From an uncultured Clostridia bacterium (GTDB taxonomy: Bacteria > Bacillota > Clostridia > Peptostreptococcales > Anaerovoracaceae), in the NCBI GenBank assembly GCA_934271235.1, contig CAKQQT010000004.1, positions 1 through 64,000 on the forward strand: DNA of 64,000 bases. Reading direction: 5' to 3'. Numbering within the stretch: position 1 is the stretch's first letter; each line of letters begins with the position of its first letter. The translations under genes were made by a program, and so were the position numbers. Below are positions 26,209 through 34,508 of the stretch, piece by piece. The notes beneath the pieces were generated by a model, which worked only from the letters and a program-made list of their open reading frames with translations, did no database searches and had not been told where the DNA came from.

Positions 26209-26239
26209 ACCTCCCGAGGAATTCCCAAGGAAGGTTTTC
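26209..26239 (-). terminator. Second terminator behind cassette E (type 2)
   Basis: Minus strand AACCTTCCTTGGGAATTCCTCGGGAGGTC, a diverged copy of the type 2 hairpin behind B and C. It lies downstream of the type 1 hairpin, so cassette E alone has both types in tandem. Confidence 0.6.
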
Positions 26240-26247
26240 TTTTGAAA

Positions 26248-26277
26248 AGAGACTCATGGAAAACCACGAGTCTCTTA
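26248..26277 (-). terminator. First terminator behind cassette E (type 1)
   Basis: Minus strand AGAGACTCGTGG-TTTT-CCATGAGTCTCT then TTTT, nearly identical to the hairpin behind cassette A, with the conserved AACTGATCAAAT before it. Confidence 0.8.
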
Positions 26278-26313
26278 ATTTGATCAGTTGTTAAGTTCAG
26301 CCTTCAAAAGGAT

Positions 26314-28989
26314 TTATTTTGCCTTTCTGTAAGCCTTGTTGGAGTAATCAGAGAAGTATAACTTGCCATCGATTCTAGCGTATGCTCTTACTCTGTAGTA
26401 GTAAGTCGTGCCCTTCTTCAGACCCTTTGTATTCTTGTAAGTCATCTTGGAAGTTGTGATCATCTTCTTGAAGCCCTTGTTAGCCTTTGTGGATCTCCAT
26501 ACCTGGTAACCAGCAGCAGCCTTCTTGTCTCCGTAGATGACTCTCCACTTGATAGTCATAGCACCCTTAGTTGCCTTGGAAGAAGCTTTGATCTTCAGGG
26601 AAGTTACAGCAGCAATCTGGTTTGCTTTAACCTGTGCTTCTAAATAAGTAAGCTTGTCAAGGTTTGCAATCTTAGCAATTGCCTGATAAGGTTCGCTTGC
26701 ATCTGTGTAATCTTTTACGAATGCATCAACAGCATCTCTTGCAGCCTTAACCTGTGCAGCAGTTGCGTCTGCAGGTAATGCAGCGATAGCAGCTTCTACA
26801 GCGGCTTTTTCAGCTGCGCGAAGGTCAGTAAATGCCTTGTCTGCAGCAGCCTGCTTGCCATATACAGCTTTTTCAAGTTTTCCGGTGTTAGCATTCTTTG
26901 TCATGTACATCGGCTCATTCTTAAATGCTTTTACAGCGTCTTGGATAGCAGTTACTGCAGCCTTGTCAGCAGTTGTAATAGTCTTCGGAAGAGCAGCGAT
27001 CATATCGTTGATTGCTTTTTCTTCTGCAGCCTTAAGCAGAGCAACCGCTCTTTCTAAGTTAGCCGGCATATAGTCAGCCTTATCAGCAGCTTCCCATGCA
27101 GCTTTTACAGCATCTTTGTCAGCTACGGTGATTACGTTCGGTAATGCTTTTACCAGTTCATCAACTGCAGCTTTTTCAGCTTTCTTTTCAGCGTTGGTAG
27201 GAATTGCTTTTGCATATTCTTCTGCCTTTGCAAACAAGCCGGCAACGTCAGCGTTTGTTCTCGCACCATTTTCAGCTAAATATTTTGCAACGTCAGCCTT
27301 ATCAGCAGAAGTTAATGGTTCTCTGTAGCCATCAGCATAGGAGGCAATCCCGATGTTGAGGTAGTCAACATAGTTGTTTACTGCGTCCATAAACTTTGTA
27401 GTGTTCAGGAACGCCGCAACTTTTGCATTTACAGTAGCTTTGTTATCAATTCCAGCTAAGGAAACAGTCTTGTTTAACGCTTTTAACTGTTGGGAAGTTT
27501 CTGCTGCGTTTACCTTGTCAATCATCTTTTGATAAGCAGCTTCAACTTTAGCTTTTTCTGGAGCATAGTATAAGTCGGAGCCATCTGCCGCGTAAAGGAT
27601 AGCGTCCATTGCATCATTTAATTTTGCAACCTCAACTTCTTTTTCCCATGCAAGGTTGGAAGCAGCGTTTTCTGCACCAGCTAATAAGTCAGAAAGCTTC
27701 CATGCTTCGTTGTTGTAAATCTTAACCTGAATAGCCGCTAAGTTTTCATCAATGACAGATGCAACATATTTTAATGTTCCGTCTTTTTCAACTTGTATTT
27801 TGTAGATTTCTGCTTGTTTTGCGGTTTCTTCGTATGTTTCGATACGTTTAACTAATACGTCACTGCCAACAGGAGCATTGCCACATTTCAGCTGATCTTC
27901 TGCAGTAATCTTGTCTTTTTCGATTAACAAATTGTTTACAGCAGTGTATGCATCAATCTGTTTCTTTGCAGTATCAAATGCTTTCTGCGCAGCTTCTTTT
28001 TTGTCAGACTGGTTGTAAGTAGTCAATGCATCACTATAAGCGGAAGCAGCATTTTTCTGTACAAGTGCCTTTAAAGTGGCCTTTGTTGCTGCATCTGTAG
28101 CGTCGGAATTTGCTAAATCTTCTTTGGTTTTGATGTTGCCTGCTAATTTGTAGGATACAACAACTGTTCCGCCGGAGATGGTATTAACTGTTTTGTAAGC
28201 AACAAGGCCGTCTGTTAAAACCGCTTTATACATTGCTTGCAAAGCTGTGTAGGAAGCTGTCTGCCCCATACCAATGTTAATCGTGGTGTCCGCAACAGCA
28301 TCCAGTAAATCTGCTTTTTTCTTTTCCGCCAGCTGTGCCCATGTAGTCTTATAAGGATCGTTCTTATCAGCCACATCATTTGTATACAAACTCATGTCAA
28401 GCTTTGCGATCTCGCCATTCAAGTAATCTTTCATGGCGCTTAAAGCATTTGTCCAAGTGAATACCATGTAGTAAGCCTGTAAATAATCGCCCTGTGTGTT
28501 GTAATTAGCAGCAACTGTTACATAACTTACAAGCTCAGCAGCAGTAAGGTCTGCAAGATCATCAACATCAACAGTAATTTCTCTGTCACCATTGTATGCA
28601 AGATTTGGCTTAATGCCAGTTACAGCTTTAATAGCAGTTTTTAAGTTTTCTACATTTGTTTCTGCTGCTTGTGCTTTGTCAACCTGCTGTGCCGCGATTT
28701 TCACGATGTCCGCAAAGTTCTTTGCGATTTCATCTAAGGTAGCCGCATATACAGAGCCAGCAATGGTGCAGTTTGCATTGATTACTGTCTCTTTGTATTC
28801 AGCAGCGAGAGATGCTTTAGCAGCTGCAATGTTCTTGTTGAAAGAATCAACAATTTCTTTTTCAGCCTGTGCCATAGCTTCCGCATGAGTTGTAGCTGTT
28901 CCAGGAACTTCGACAGCAGCGAATGCAGAACCAAAGCTGAAAGTGAACATAACAGCAATTACTAACAGCACTGTTAAAAATTTTTTCAT
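26314..28989 (-). CDS. Expressed surface-protein cassette E (complete signal peptide)
   Basis: 891 residues and the only one of the four paralogues with a complete 5' end. GGGAGGAATT precedes the ATG, and the signal peptide is MKKFLTVLLVIAVMFTFSFG then SAFA. The central region is Ala/Lys-rich, helical, with internal repeats of the type TxADKxAVxAxxxAVKA, and shares little sequence with B or C. The C-terminal about 95 residues (KASSKATKGAMTIKWRVI ... YYYRVRAYAR) are the common FN3-like domain. No LPXTG or transmembrane anchor is seen, so attachment may be non-covalent. A sigma-A promoter and, further up, an ECF-type promoter point at it. I read this as the expression site of a cassette-shuffling locus. 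Confidence 0.85.
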   Translation of the reverse strand: MKKFLTVLLVIAVMFTFSFGSAFAAVEVPGTATTHAEAMAQAEKEIVDSFNKNIAAAKASLAAEYKETVINANCTIAGSVYAATLDEIAKNFADIVKIAAQQVDKAQAAETNVENLKTAIKAVTGIKPNLAYNGDREITVDVDDLADLTAAELVSYVTVAANYNTQGDYLQAYYMVFTWTNALSAMKDYLNGEIAKLDMSLYTNDVADKNDPYKTTWAQLAEKKKADLLDAVADTTINIGMGQTASYTALQAMYKAVLTDGLVAYKTVNTISGGTVVVSYKLAGNIKTKEDLANSDATDAATKATLKALVQKNAASAYSDALTTYNQSDKKEAAQKAFDTAKKQIDAYTAVNNLLIEKDKITAEDQLKCGNAPVGSDVLVKRIETYEETAKQAEIYKIQVEKDGTLKYVASVIDENLAAIQVKIYNNEAWKLSDLLAGAENAASNLAWEKEVEVAKLNDAMDAILYAADGSDLYYAPEKAKVEAAYQKMIDKVNAAETSQQLKALNKTVSLAGIDNKATVNAKVAAFLNTTKFMDAVNNYVDYLNIGIASYADGYREPLTSADKADVAKYLAENGARTNADVAGLFAKAEEYAKAIPTNAEKKAEKAAVDELVKALPNVITVADKDAVKAAWEAADKADYMPANLERAVALLKAAEEKAINDMIAALPKTITTADKAAVTAIQDAVKAFKNEPMYMTKNANTGKLEKAVYGKQAAADKAFTDLRAAEKAAVEAAIAALPADATAAQVKAARDAVDAFVKDYTDASEPYQAIAKIANLDKLTYLEAQVKANQIAAVTSLKIKASSKATKGAMTIKWRVIYGDKKAAAGYQVWRSTKANKGFKKMITTSKMTYKNTKGLKKGTTYYYRVRAYARIDGKLYFSDYSNKAYRKAK
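28934..28958 (-). repeat. Shared 25-bp signal-peptide core, copy E (minus orientation, expression site)
   Basis: The common core lies inside the intact signal-peptide codons (after MKKFLTVLLV). To its right on the map come the Shine-Dalgarno and promoter; to its left comes the variable coding region. Confidence 0.85.
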
Positions 28990-29087
28990 TTTCAGAATTC
29001 CTCCCTTTTAATTTTTTTGCTCATCTTGTAAGGTTTGTGAAAATGGTCATAATCACGCAACTTACAATATGAAATAATTCCGTTTTA

Positions 29088-29116
29088 AGTTTACCAAAAG
29101 GTCGCTTCCTTTGCAA
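29088..29116 (-). promoter_or_regulatory. Promoter of cassette E
   Basis: Minus strand -35 TTGCAA (29111-29116), 17-bp spacer, -10 TAAACT (29088-29093), about 100 bases before the ATG at 28989. The same -10 TAAACT is used in front of the sigma-factor and XRE genes. Confidence 0.55.
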
Positions 29117-29361
29117 GTGTTTTTTCTGTGAAAGACCTTATTTTTCAAGGCTTTCTGCGGATTCCTCCCGGATCACCGCAAAGGGGTTTTCCGAACCTTT
29201 CATTAGTAACTCAATCAACCCGGCAAAAAGGTTACAGGTAATTTTATTTTTTTTGAAAAAAATCAAAAAAGTTTTTCGGAACGGATTTTGGGGCTGCTTT
29301 TTGTCTGCAAAAACCCAGCATAACAAAAACAGAACCTCCGATAACATAACTTCCGATAATA

Positions 29362-29403
29362 CCGCGAGACCGCTTTCCTGCGTTCGCCGGATCGCGGTCT
29401 CGC
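29362..29403. repeat. GC-rich hairpin element, copy 1 (GCGAGACCGC/GCGGTCTCGC)
   Basis: Inverted repeat with about 10-bp arms enclosing a 20-base GC-rich loop. It closely resembles the element at 30271-30313, which has the same GAGACCGC/GCGGTCTC arms and a related CCGGAT loop. This copy lies just downstream of the ECF-type promoter at 29424-29454. It may be a terminator or attenuator, but there is no T run. Confidence 0.55.
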
Positions 29404-29423
29404 CTTCATCACACTCTCAACTT

Positions 29424-29454
29424 AATACACGGTTCACGCGGCAAAAAGCTGACA
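29424..29454 (-). promoter_or_regulatory. ECF-sigma-type promoter pointing toward cassette E
   Basis: Minus strand TGTCAGC (29448-29454), 16 bp, CGTGTATT (29424-29431). The identical pair with identical spacing lies before the secreted-protein gene at 30893 (30935-30965). It starts just past the sigma-factor gene and reads toward cassette E, 435 bp away. Confidence 0.6.
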
Positions 29455-29500
29455 GTTTTTTCTTTTTCTTTTCGTTCTATTTATATAAGCAGGAGCGGCT

Positions 29501-30046
29501 TCAGTCGTTCCGTTCGCGATCCTGCAGGATCATCAGTTCGATCGTCTTGCGTGTCCGGCTTGCCCTCTGCATGACCGCTTCTTTACGCATGCCGAGCATC
29601 TTCGCGATCTCATCGAAGCGCATTCCCATCACATAATGCAGCAAAATAATGGCGCGGTCTCTTTCTTTCAGGCGCCGGAGATAGCCGTTCATTTCCGCGG
29701 AAAGTTCGTTCTCCACAAAATAGCGATCTTCCGCCTTCCAACCCAGTTCCCCTGTAAGGTCTGTCGCTTTATCCAGGATGCCCATCGCATGCTTCTGCTT
29801 GTCGAGCATATCCAGCGCCGCATTCTTTGTGATCTCATAAATAAAAGTTTTTGCGCGATCGGAACCATACTCGCCGATCCGATCCAGCACAGTGGACAGA
29901 CGCAGCATAACTTCCTGCGTGCAGTCTTCTGCCAGCGCGTCATCCCCCAGATAATGCTTCGCCGTCGCGCGGATCGCGCTGCCGTACATCCGATAAAGAA
30001 TCTCTGTCTCCTTCCGCATACCCACCGTGAATTTTTCGAATATCAT
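29501..30046 (-). CDS. ECF-type RNA polymerase sigma factor (sigma-70 family)
   Basis: 181 residues with region 2 (YGSAIRATAKHYLGDDALAEDC then TQEVMLRL, with the DALAED..QEV pattern) and region 4 (GMRFDEIAKMLGMRKEAVMQRASRTRK, a helix-turn-helix for -35 recognition). The start is uncertain. ATG at 30046 gives the normal family length. An in-frame ATG at 30106 overlaps (ATGA) a 21-codon leader frame starting at GTG 30168 behind AGAGGAAAGG, which could mean translational coupling and a longer N-terminus. Its own promoter has TGGTAA-17-TAAACT. The DUF4367-like membrane protein at 30971-31639 is the probable anti-sigma partner. Confidence 0.85.
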   Translation of the reverse strand: MIFEKFTVGMRKETEILYRMYGSAIRATAKHYLGDDALAEDCTQEVMLRLSTVLDRIGEYGSDRAKTFIYEITKNAALDMLDKQKHAMGILDKATDLTGELGWKAEDRYFVENELSAEMNGYLRRLKERDRAIILLHYVMGMRFDEIAKMLGMRKEAVMQRASRTRKTIELMILQDRERND

Positions 30047-30188
30047 TTTGCCACCAAGTGAGAATCCTACAGTCCATACCGATCCGCACGATCCTCTTTC
30101 CTTCATTTATTGTCCTGATCCATTCTGCGTGAAAAATCGTTTGTATTTTTCGACTGTCCCGCGTCAGGCACACCTTTCCTCTGTAAAA

Positions 30189-30217
30189 AGTTTACACAAT
30201 TCTTTTTTACATTACCA
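30189..30217 (-). promoter_or_regulatory. Promoter of the sigma-factor gene (TGGTAA-17-TAAACT)
   Basis: Minus strand GCGTGGTAA (-35 part TGGTAA at 30212-30217), 17 bp, TAAACT (30189-30194). Shares ATGCGTGGTAAT and GTAAACTTTT with the XRE gene promoter at 32126-32154, so the two genes are probably co-regulated. Confidence 0.55.
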
Positions 30218-30270
30218 CGCATCCAACATGTGATCGTACTGATTGTTTTTCGTGAGTTTTGTTTGAAAAT

Positions 30271-30313
30271 GTTGAGACCGCGCATCGGCGGTCTGCCGGA
30301 TGCGCGGTCTCAA
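30271..30313. repeat. GC-rich hairpin element, copy 2
   Basis: TTGAGACCGCGCATC ... GATGCGCGGTCTCAA, arms of 14-15 bp. It lies 155 bp downstream of the secreted-protein gene and may act as its terminator, though no strong T run follows. Confidence 0.55.
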
Positions 30314-30467
30314 TGTTAACATATTCGGGTTTTGTTCGTTTATGCGCCGCGTGCGGCGCGAGGTAATAAGTTTTGAAAGCTAAAGTGTTCGTTTGTGTTT
30401 CGTGTTTTTTTAGATTCGTCTTTTTGTTTTTGATTTTGGACGCGCTGCGGCACATCCGATGATGGGT

Positions 30468-30893
30468 TTAGTTTACCTTGACCCATTCATTGTTGGTGGT
30501 TTTGGTGATCACATCCACGGCTTTGCCGTCTTTATAGCAGTTTACCGTGTACTTGACATAATATAGACCATTGTGGTCTGGCGTATATTCGCGGTCATAA
30601 GTAAACTGTCCATATCCATAAGCTAAGCGCTTATTGAATGTGCGAATAGATTCACCTGCCATAGTGCGCAGCTCGGCATTGATGATCACATAATCTAAGG
30701 TATCACGATCCGGCACCAAAACATCCACGCCGAAATATAATGTCCCGTTTGAATAATTAATATAATCGCTAAGTGCAGATACTTCATTATACTGCGGGCT
30801 TACCGGATCGATGACCGCAGCAAACGCCGTGACTTGTGACGCAAGCAGGGCTACGATCAAAACCAAAACAGTGACTAAGATTTTTTTCTTCAT
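30468..30893 (-). CDS. Small secreted protein of unknown function, ECF-promoter controlled
   Basis: 141 residues: a signal peptide (MKKKILVTVLVLIVALLASQ then VTAFAA) followed by a mostly beta-strand domain with a periodic aromatic pattern (YGYGQFTYDREYTPDHNGLYYVKYTVNCYKDG) reminiscent of small Ig-like secreted domains. I do not recognise the family. Start has AAAGGAG upstream. A clear ECF-type promoter (TGTCAGC-16-CGTGTATT) lies 42 bases before the ATG, so it is a probable target of the neighbouring sigma factor. Confidence 0.75.
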   Translation of the reverse strand: MKKKILVTVLVLIVALLASQVTAFAAVIDPVSPQYNEVSALSDYINYSNGTLYFGVDVLVPDRDTLDYVIINAELRTMAGESIRTFNKRLAYGYGQFTYDREYTPDHNGLYYVKYTVNCYKDGKAVDVITKTTNNEWVKVN

Positions 30894-30934
30894 CCTTTGC
30901 TCCTTTCCTTTCAGATTTTGAACGCGTTCTATCT

Positions 30935-30965
30935 AATACACGGTTGTCAGGAGCAAAAGCTGACA
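30935..30965 (-). promoter_or_regulatory. ECF-sigma-type promoter of the small secreted protein
   Basis: TGTCAGC (30959-30965), 16 bp, CGTGTATT (30935-30942). Identical boxes and spacing to 29424-29454. Confidence 0.65.
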
Positions 30966-30970
30966 TAATT

Positions 30971-31639
30971 TTATTTTTTTACTAAATTTTCTACAAAGAA
31001 ACAGCCAGTTTCATAACCCGCATTGGTATGTATTCGACCAACACTTTGTTCGGCAACAAATTCAAATACTACATCATCCTCACTGTATGTTACCGCAACC
31101 TCGAAGTTTCCAATAATTTGCTTCCTAGTTTCAGCTTTCTCGTTATCAACATATTCGCTTGCCTTTTCAATTTCTCTTTGACAGAAAAAGATATAGTTTC
31201 CGTTTGTATCTTCATATTTTGTCTCATGTTTTGTTTCACTCACAACTTCATCGCTCACCAGCCGGAACCCTTCCGGCACCTTGCCGGGGTAGTATTCCAC
31301 GAAGTCGTAGGCGTTCTCGGCGTCGACCTGTACATCTACGTCGCTTTCGCCGGTGATCAGGTCCAGCCACCAGATGCGCCATGCGCTGGCCTGCGGGACC
31401 GGGACCGCAATGCTGGCGACAAAAAGCGCGACCAGCAGGATGGCTACGTAACGCAGGATCTGCTTCTTCGGGTCGCGGTAACGGCGCCGGCCGTAAAGTT
31501 TTTCATGTTTCTGATAATTTTCGTCTTTCGCCAAGATCGCGTCAAACAACGCGGCATCCTGCCTGACGGCAGCTTCGCCATAGCCGCACAGGATCTCTTC
31601 TGCCTGACGCGCAAGCTTTCTTTCCTCTTTCATTTCCAT
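30971..31639 (-). CDS. DUF4367-like single-pass membrane protein, probable anti-sigma factor
   Basis: 222 residues: a cytoplasmic N-terminal part of about 60 residues (EERKLARQAEEILCGYGEAA), a basic stretch (YGRRRYRDPKKQ), one membrane helix (ILRYVAILLVALFVASIAV, about 61-80), then an extracytoplasmic domain with FVEYYPGKVPEGFRLV, typical of DUF4367. This is the layout of a membrane anti-sigma factor, with an N-terminal sigma-binding segment and an external sensor. It lies upstream of the sigma gene rather than after it, with the secreted protein between. The pairing is inference. Confidence 0.7.
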   Translation of the reverse strand: MEMKEERKLARQAEEILCGYGEAAVRQDAALFDAILAKDENYQKHEKLYGRRRYRDPKKQILRYVAILLVALFVASIAVPVPQASAWRIWWLDLITGESDVDVQVDAENAYDFVEYYPGKVPEGFRLVSDEVVSETKHETKYEDTNGNYIFFCQREIEKASEYVDNEKAETRKQIIGNFEVAVTYSEDDVVFEFVAEQSVGRIHTNAGYETGCFFVENLVKK

Positions 31640-31700
31640 ATCTCACTTTCTTCAATCCGGAGTACTGCGGTTTTTCCGCATAATGGCAAAATGCGCGCGC

Positions 31701-31723
31701 GGAAATATCGGCGCGATATTTCC
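31701..31723. repeat. Palindrome GGAAATATCG-GCG-CGATATTTCC
   Basis: Perfect 10-bp arms with a 3-bp centre in the gap between the XRE terminator and the DUF4367-like gene. It could be an operator or a short hairpin in the leader. Confidence 0.5.
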
Positions 31724-31732
31724 CGCATAATA

Positions 31733-31772
31733 AAAAATAAGACCGTGCAGGCAAATCCGCTTGCACAGTCCG
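31733..31772 (-). terminator. Terminator after the XRE gene
   Basis: Minus strand GACTGTGCAAGCGGATTTGC/CTGCACGGTC-type stem followed by TTATTTTTTATT, right behind the stop at 31779. Confidence 0.75.
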
Positions 31773-31778
31773 TATCGG

Positions 31779-32102
31779 TCAATCTATCAGTTCTACTCCA
31801 TGCATGATATATTTTGCCATCTTTTCCGGATTGTCAACTTGTTCCGCAAGTCGAAAAGCTCTGGCAAGTTCGGCGTTCGCATCGGCCGTCTCACCGAACA
31901 GCAGATAATTGCCGTCCACACCCAGCACGATCGCGATCCGATACAGCAATTCCGCTCGGGTATCGTATTTGCCGCGTTCGATCGCGGAAATATGGTTCGT
32001 CGAAGCATCCGCGCGTTCCGCCAGCTGACTCTGCGTCAATCCGGCTTTTTCACGTGCCGCCTTGATCCGTTTGCCTAATTGTACCGAAAATTCACCTGCC
32101 AT
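31779..32102 (-). CDS. XRE-family transcriptional regulator
   Basis: 107 residues with an HTH_3 domain over about residues 9-65 (IKAAREKAGLTQSQLAERAD, then STNHISAIERGKYDTRAELLYRIAIVLGV) and a short C-terminal helix pair. It has its own promoter of the TGGTAA-17-TAAACT type, shared with the sigma-factor gene, and its own terminator. It may regulate the surface-protein/sigma-factor region; this is inference from the shared promoter sequence. Confidence 0.85.
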   Translation of the reverse strand: MAGEFSVQLGKRIKAAREKAGLTQSQLAERADASTNHISAIERGKYDTRAELLYRIAIVLGVDGNYLLFGETADANAELARAFRLAEQVDNPEKMAKYIMHGVELID

Positions 32103-32125
32103 GCCGTGCCCACCTTTCTGCTAAA

Positions 32126-32154
32126 AGTTTACCCAATAACCTTTTGTATTACCA
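32126..32154 (-). promoter_or_regulatory. Promoter of the XRE gene (TGGTAA-17-TAAACT)
   Basis: Minus strand TGGTAA (32149-32154), 17 bp, TAAACT (32126-32131), within the same extended ATGCGTGGTAAT block as the promoter at 30189-30217. Confidence 0.55.
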
Positions 32155-32210
32155 CGCATAGCACAAGCAAATGTTGTAATTGAATTCAATTAGTATGCTG
32201 TCAAGATGCG

Positions 32211-32239
32211 AAAAAGGCGCAAGTGCCTTGCGCCTTTTT
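32211..32239. terminator. Bidirectional-looking terminator behind groEL
   Basis: AAAAAGGCGCAAG-TGC-CTTGCGCCTTTTT, a perfect 13-bp stem, about 100 bases after the groEL stop. Confidence 0.85.
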
Positions 32240-32339
32240 CTGAAACACTTTATGGCTGTTTGATTTTTGAACCTTTTCGGATCATATTTTTCAAATCATA
32301 TTTTCGTTTTCGCTTTCAAGATTCGGCTTGCCGGACTTT

Positions 32340-34004
<1,665 letters not shown>

Positions 34005-34280
34005 TTATTCAATGACTGCCAGAATCTCGCTCTGGTGCATGATCGTGTATTCTTCGCCCTGATATTTGATCTCAGCGCCGCCGTATTTGCTGAACACGAC
34101 TTTGTCGCCGACTTTCAGTTCCATCGGTTCGTCCTTCGTTCCCGGGCCAACCGCTACGACTTCCGCTACCTGCGGCTGTTCCTTCGCGGCACTGGTGAGG
34201 ATCAGACCGCCCTGTGTCTTCTCTTCCATCTCTGCCTTTTTGATCACTACTCTGTCGCCTAATGGCTTAATCCCTGTCAT
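34005..34280 (-). CDS. groS: Co-chaperonin GroES (Hsp10)
   Basis: 91 residues, lid of the GroEL chamber: GIKPLGDRVVIKK at the start, mobile loop EEKTQGGLILTSAAKE, end EYTIMHQSEILAVIE. The second of two close in-frame ATGs (34280) is chosen because the GGAGG lies only about 2 bases from the first. First gene of the operon, with a CIRCE operator and a sigma-A promoter upstream. Confidence 0.97.
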   Translation of the reverse strand: MTGIKPLGDRVVIKKAEMEEKTQGGLILTSAAKEQPQVAEVVAVGPGTKDEPMELKVGDKVVFSKYGGAEIKYQGEEYTIMHQSEILAVIE

Positions 34281-34349
34281 TGTCATTACCTCCGTTTTGT
34301 AATTTTATGTTTTGTGAGGAATTGCTATGCTCACATTCTTTTTACGTTA

Positions 34350-34376
34350 TTGGCACTCTTTGTTATTGAGTGCTAA
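34350..34376 (-). promoter_or_regulatory. CIRCE operator (HrcA binding site)
   Basis: TTAGCACTC-N9-GAGTGCCAA on the minus strand, one base from the textbook consensus, between the promoter and groES. HrcA repression of the chaperonin operon is expected; no hrcA gene is in the window. Confidence 0.93.
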
Positions 34377-34385
34377 CATAATTTT

Positions 34386-34413
34386 ATTATAGCAGGCTTT
34401 GTTCCATTGTCAA
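34386..34413 (-). promoter_or_regulatory. groES-groEL promoter
   Basis: Perfect TTGACA (34408-34413), 16 bp, perfect TATAAT (34386-34391), immediately upstream of CIRCE. Confidence 0.85.
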
Positions 34414-34508
34414 TACGTTTTTTCCGTTTTTCTCGTGAAAACCCGTGAAGTTTGTGTGAAGATCGGCGGCGGTTGTTTTACGGCAGGCCGGGCGGTGTTT
34501 CGATCGTT

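Noticed and set aside
26058..26267. A 69-codon frame behind cassette E
   Set aside because: It overlaps the stacked terminators and the promoter region of the Fic gene and has no ribosome site.
29138..29347. A 69-codon frame (MLSEVLFLLCWVFADKKQ...) between the ECF promoter and cassette E
   Set aside because: A GGAGG lies inside it, before a TTG, but the protein is low in information, the start is ambiguous, and the region is better explained as leader. A small peptide cannot be excluded.
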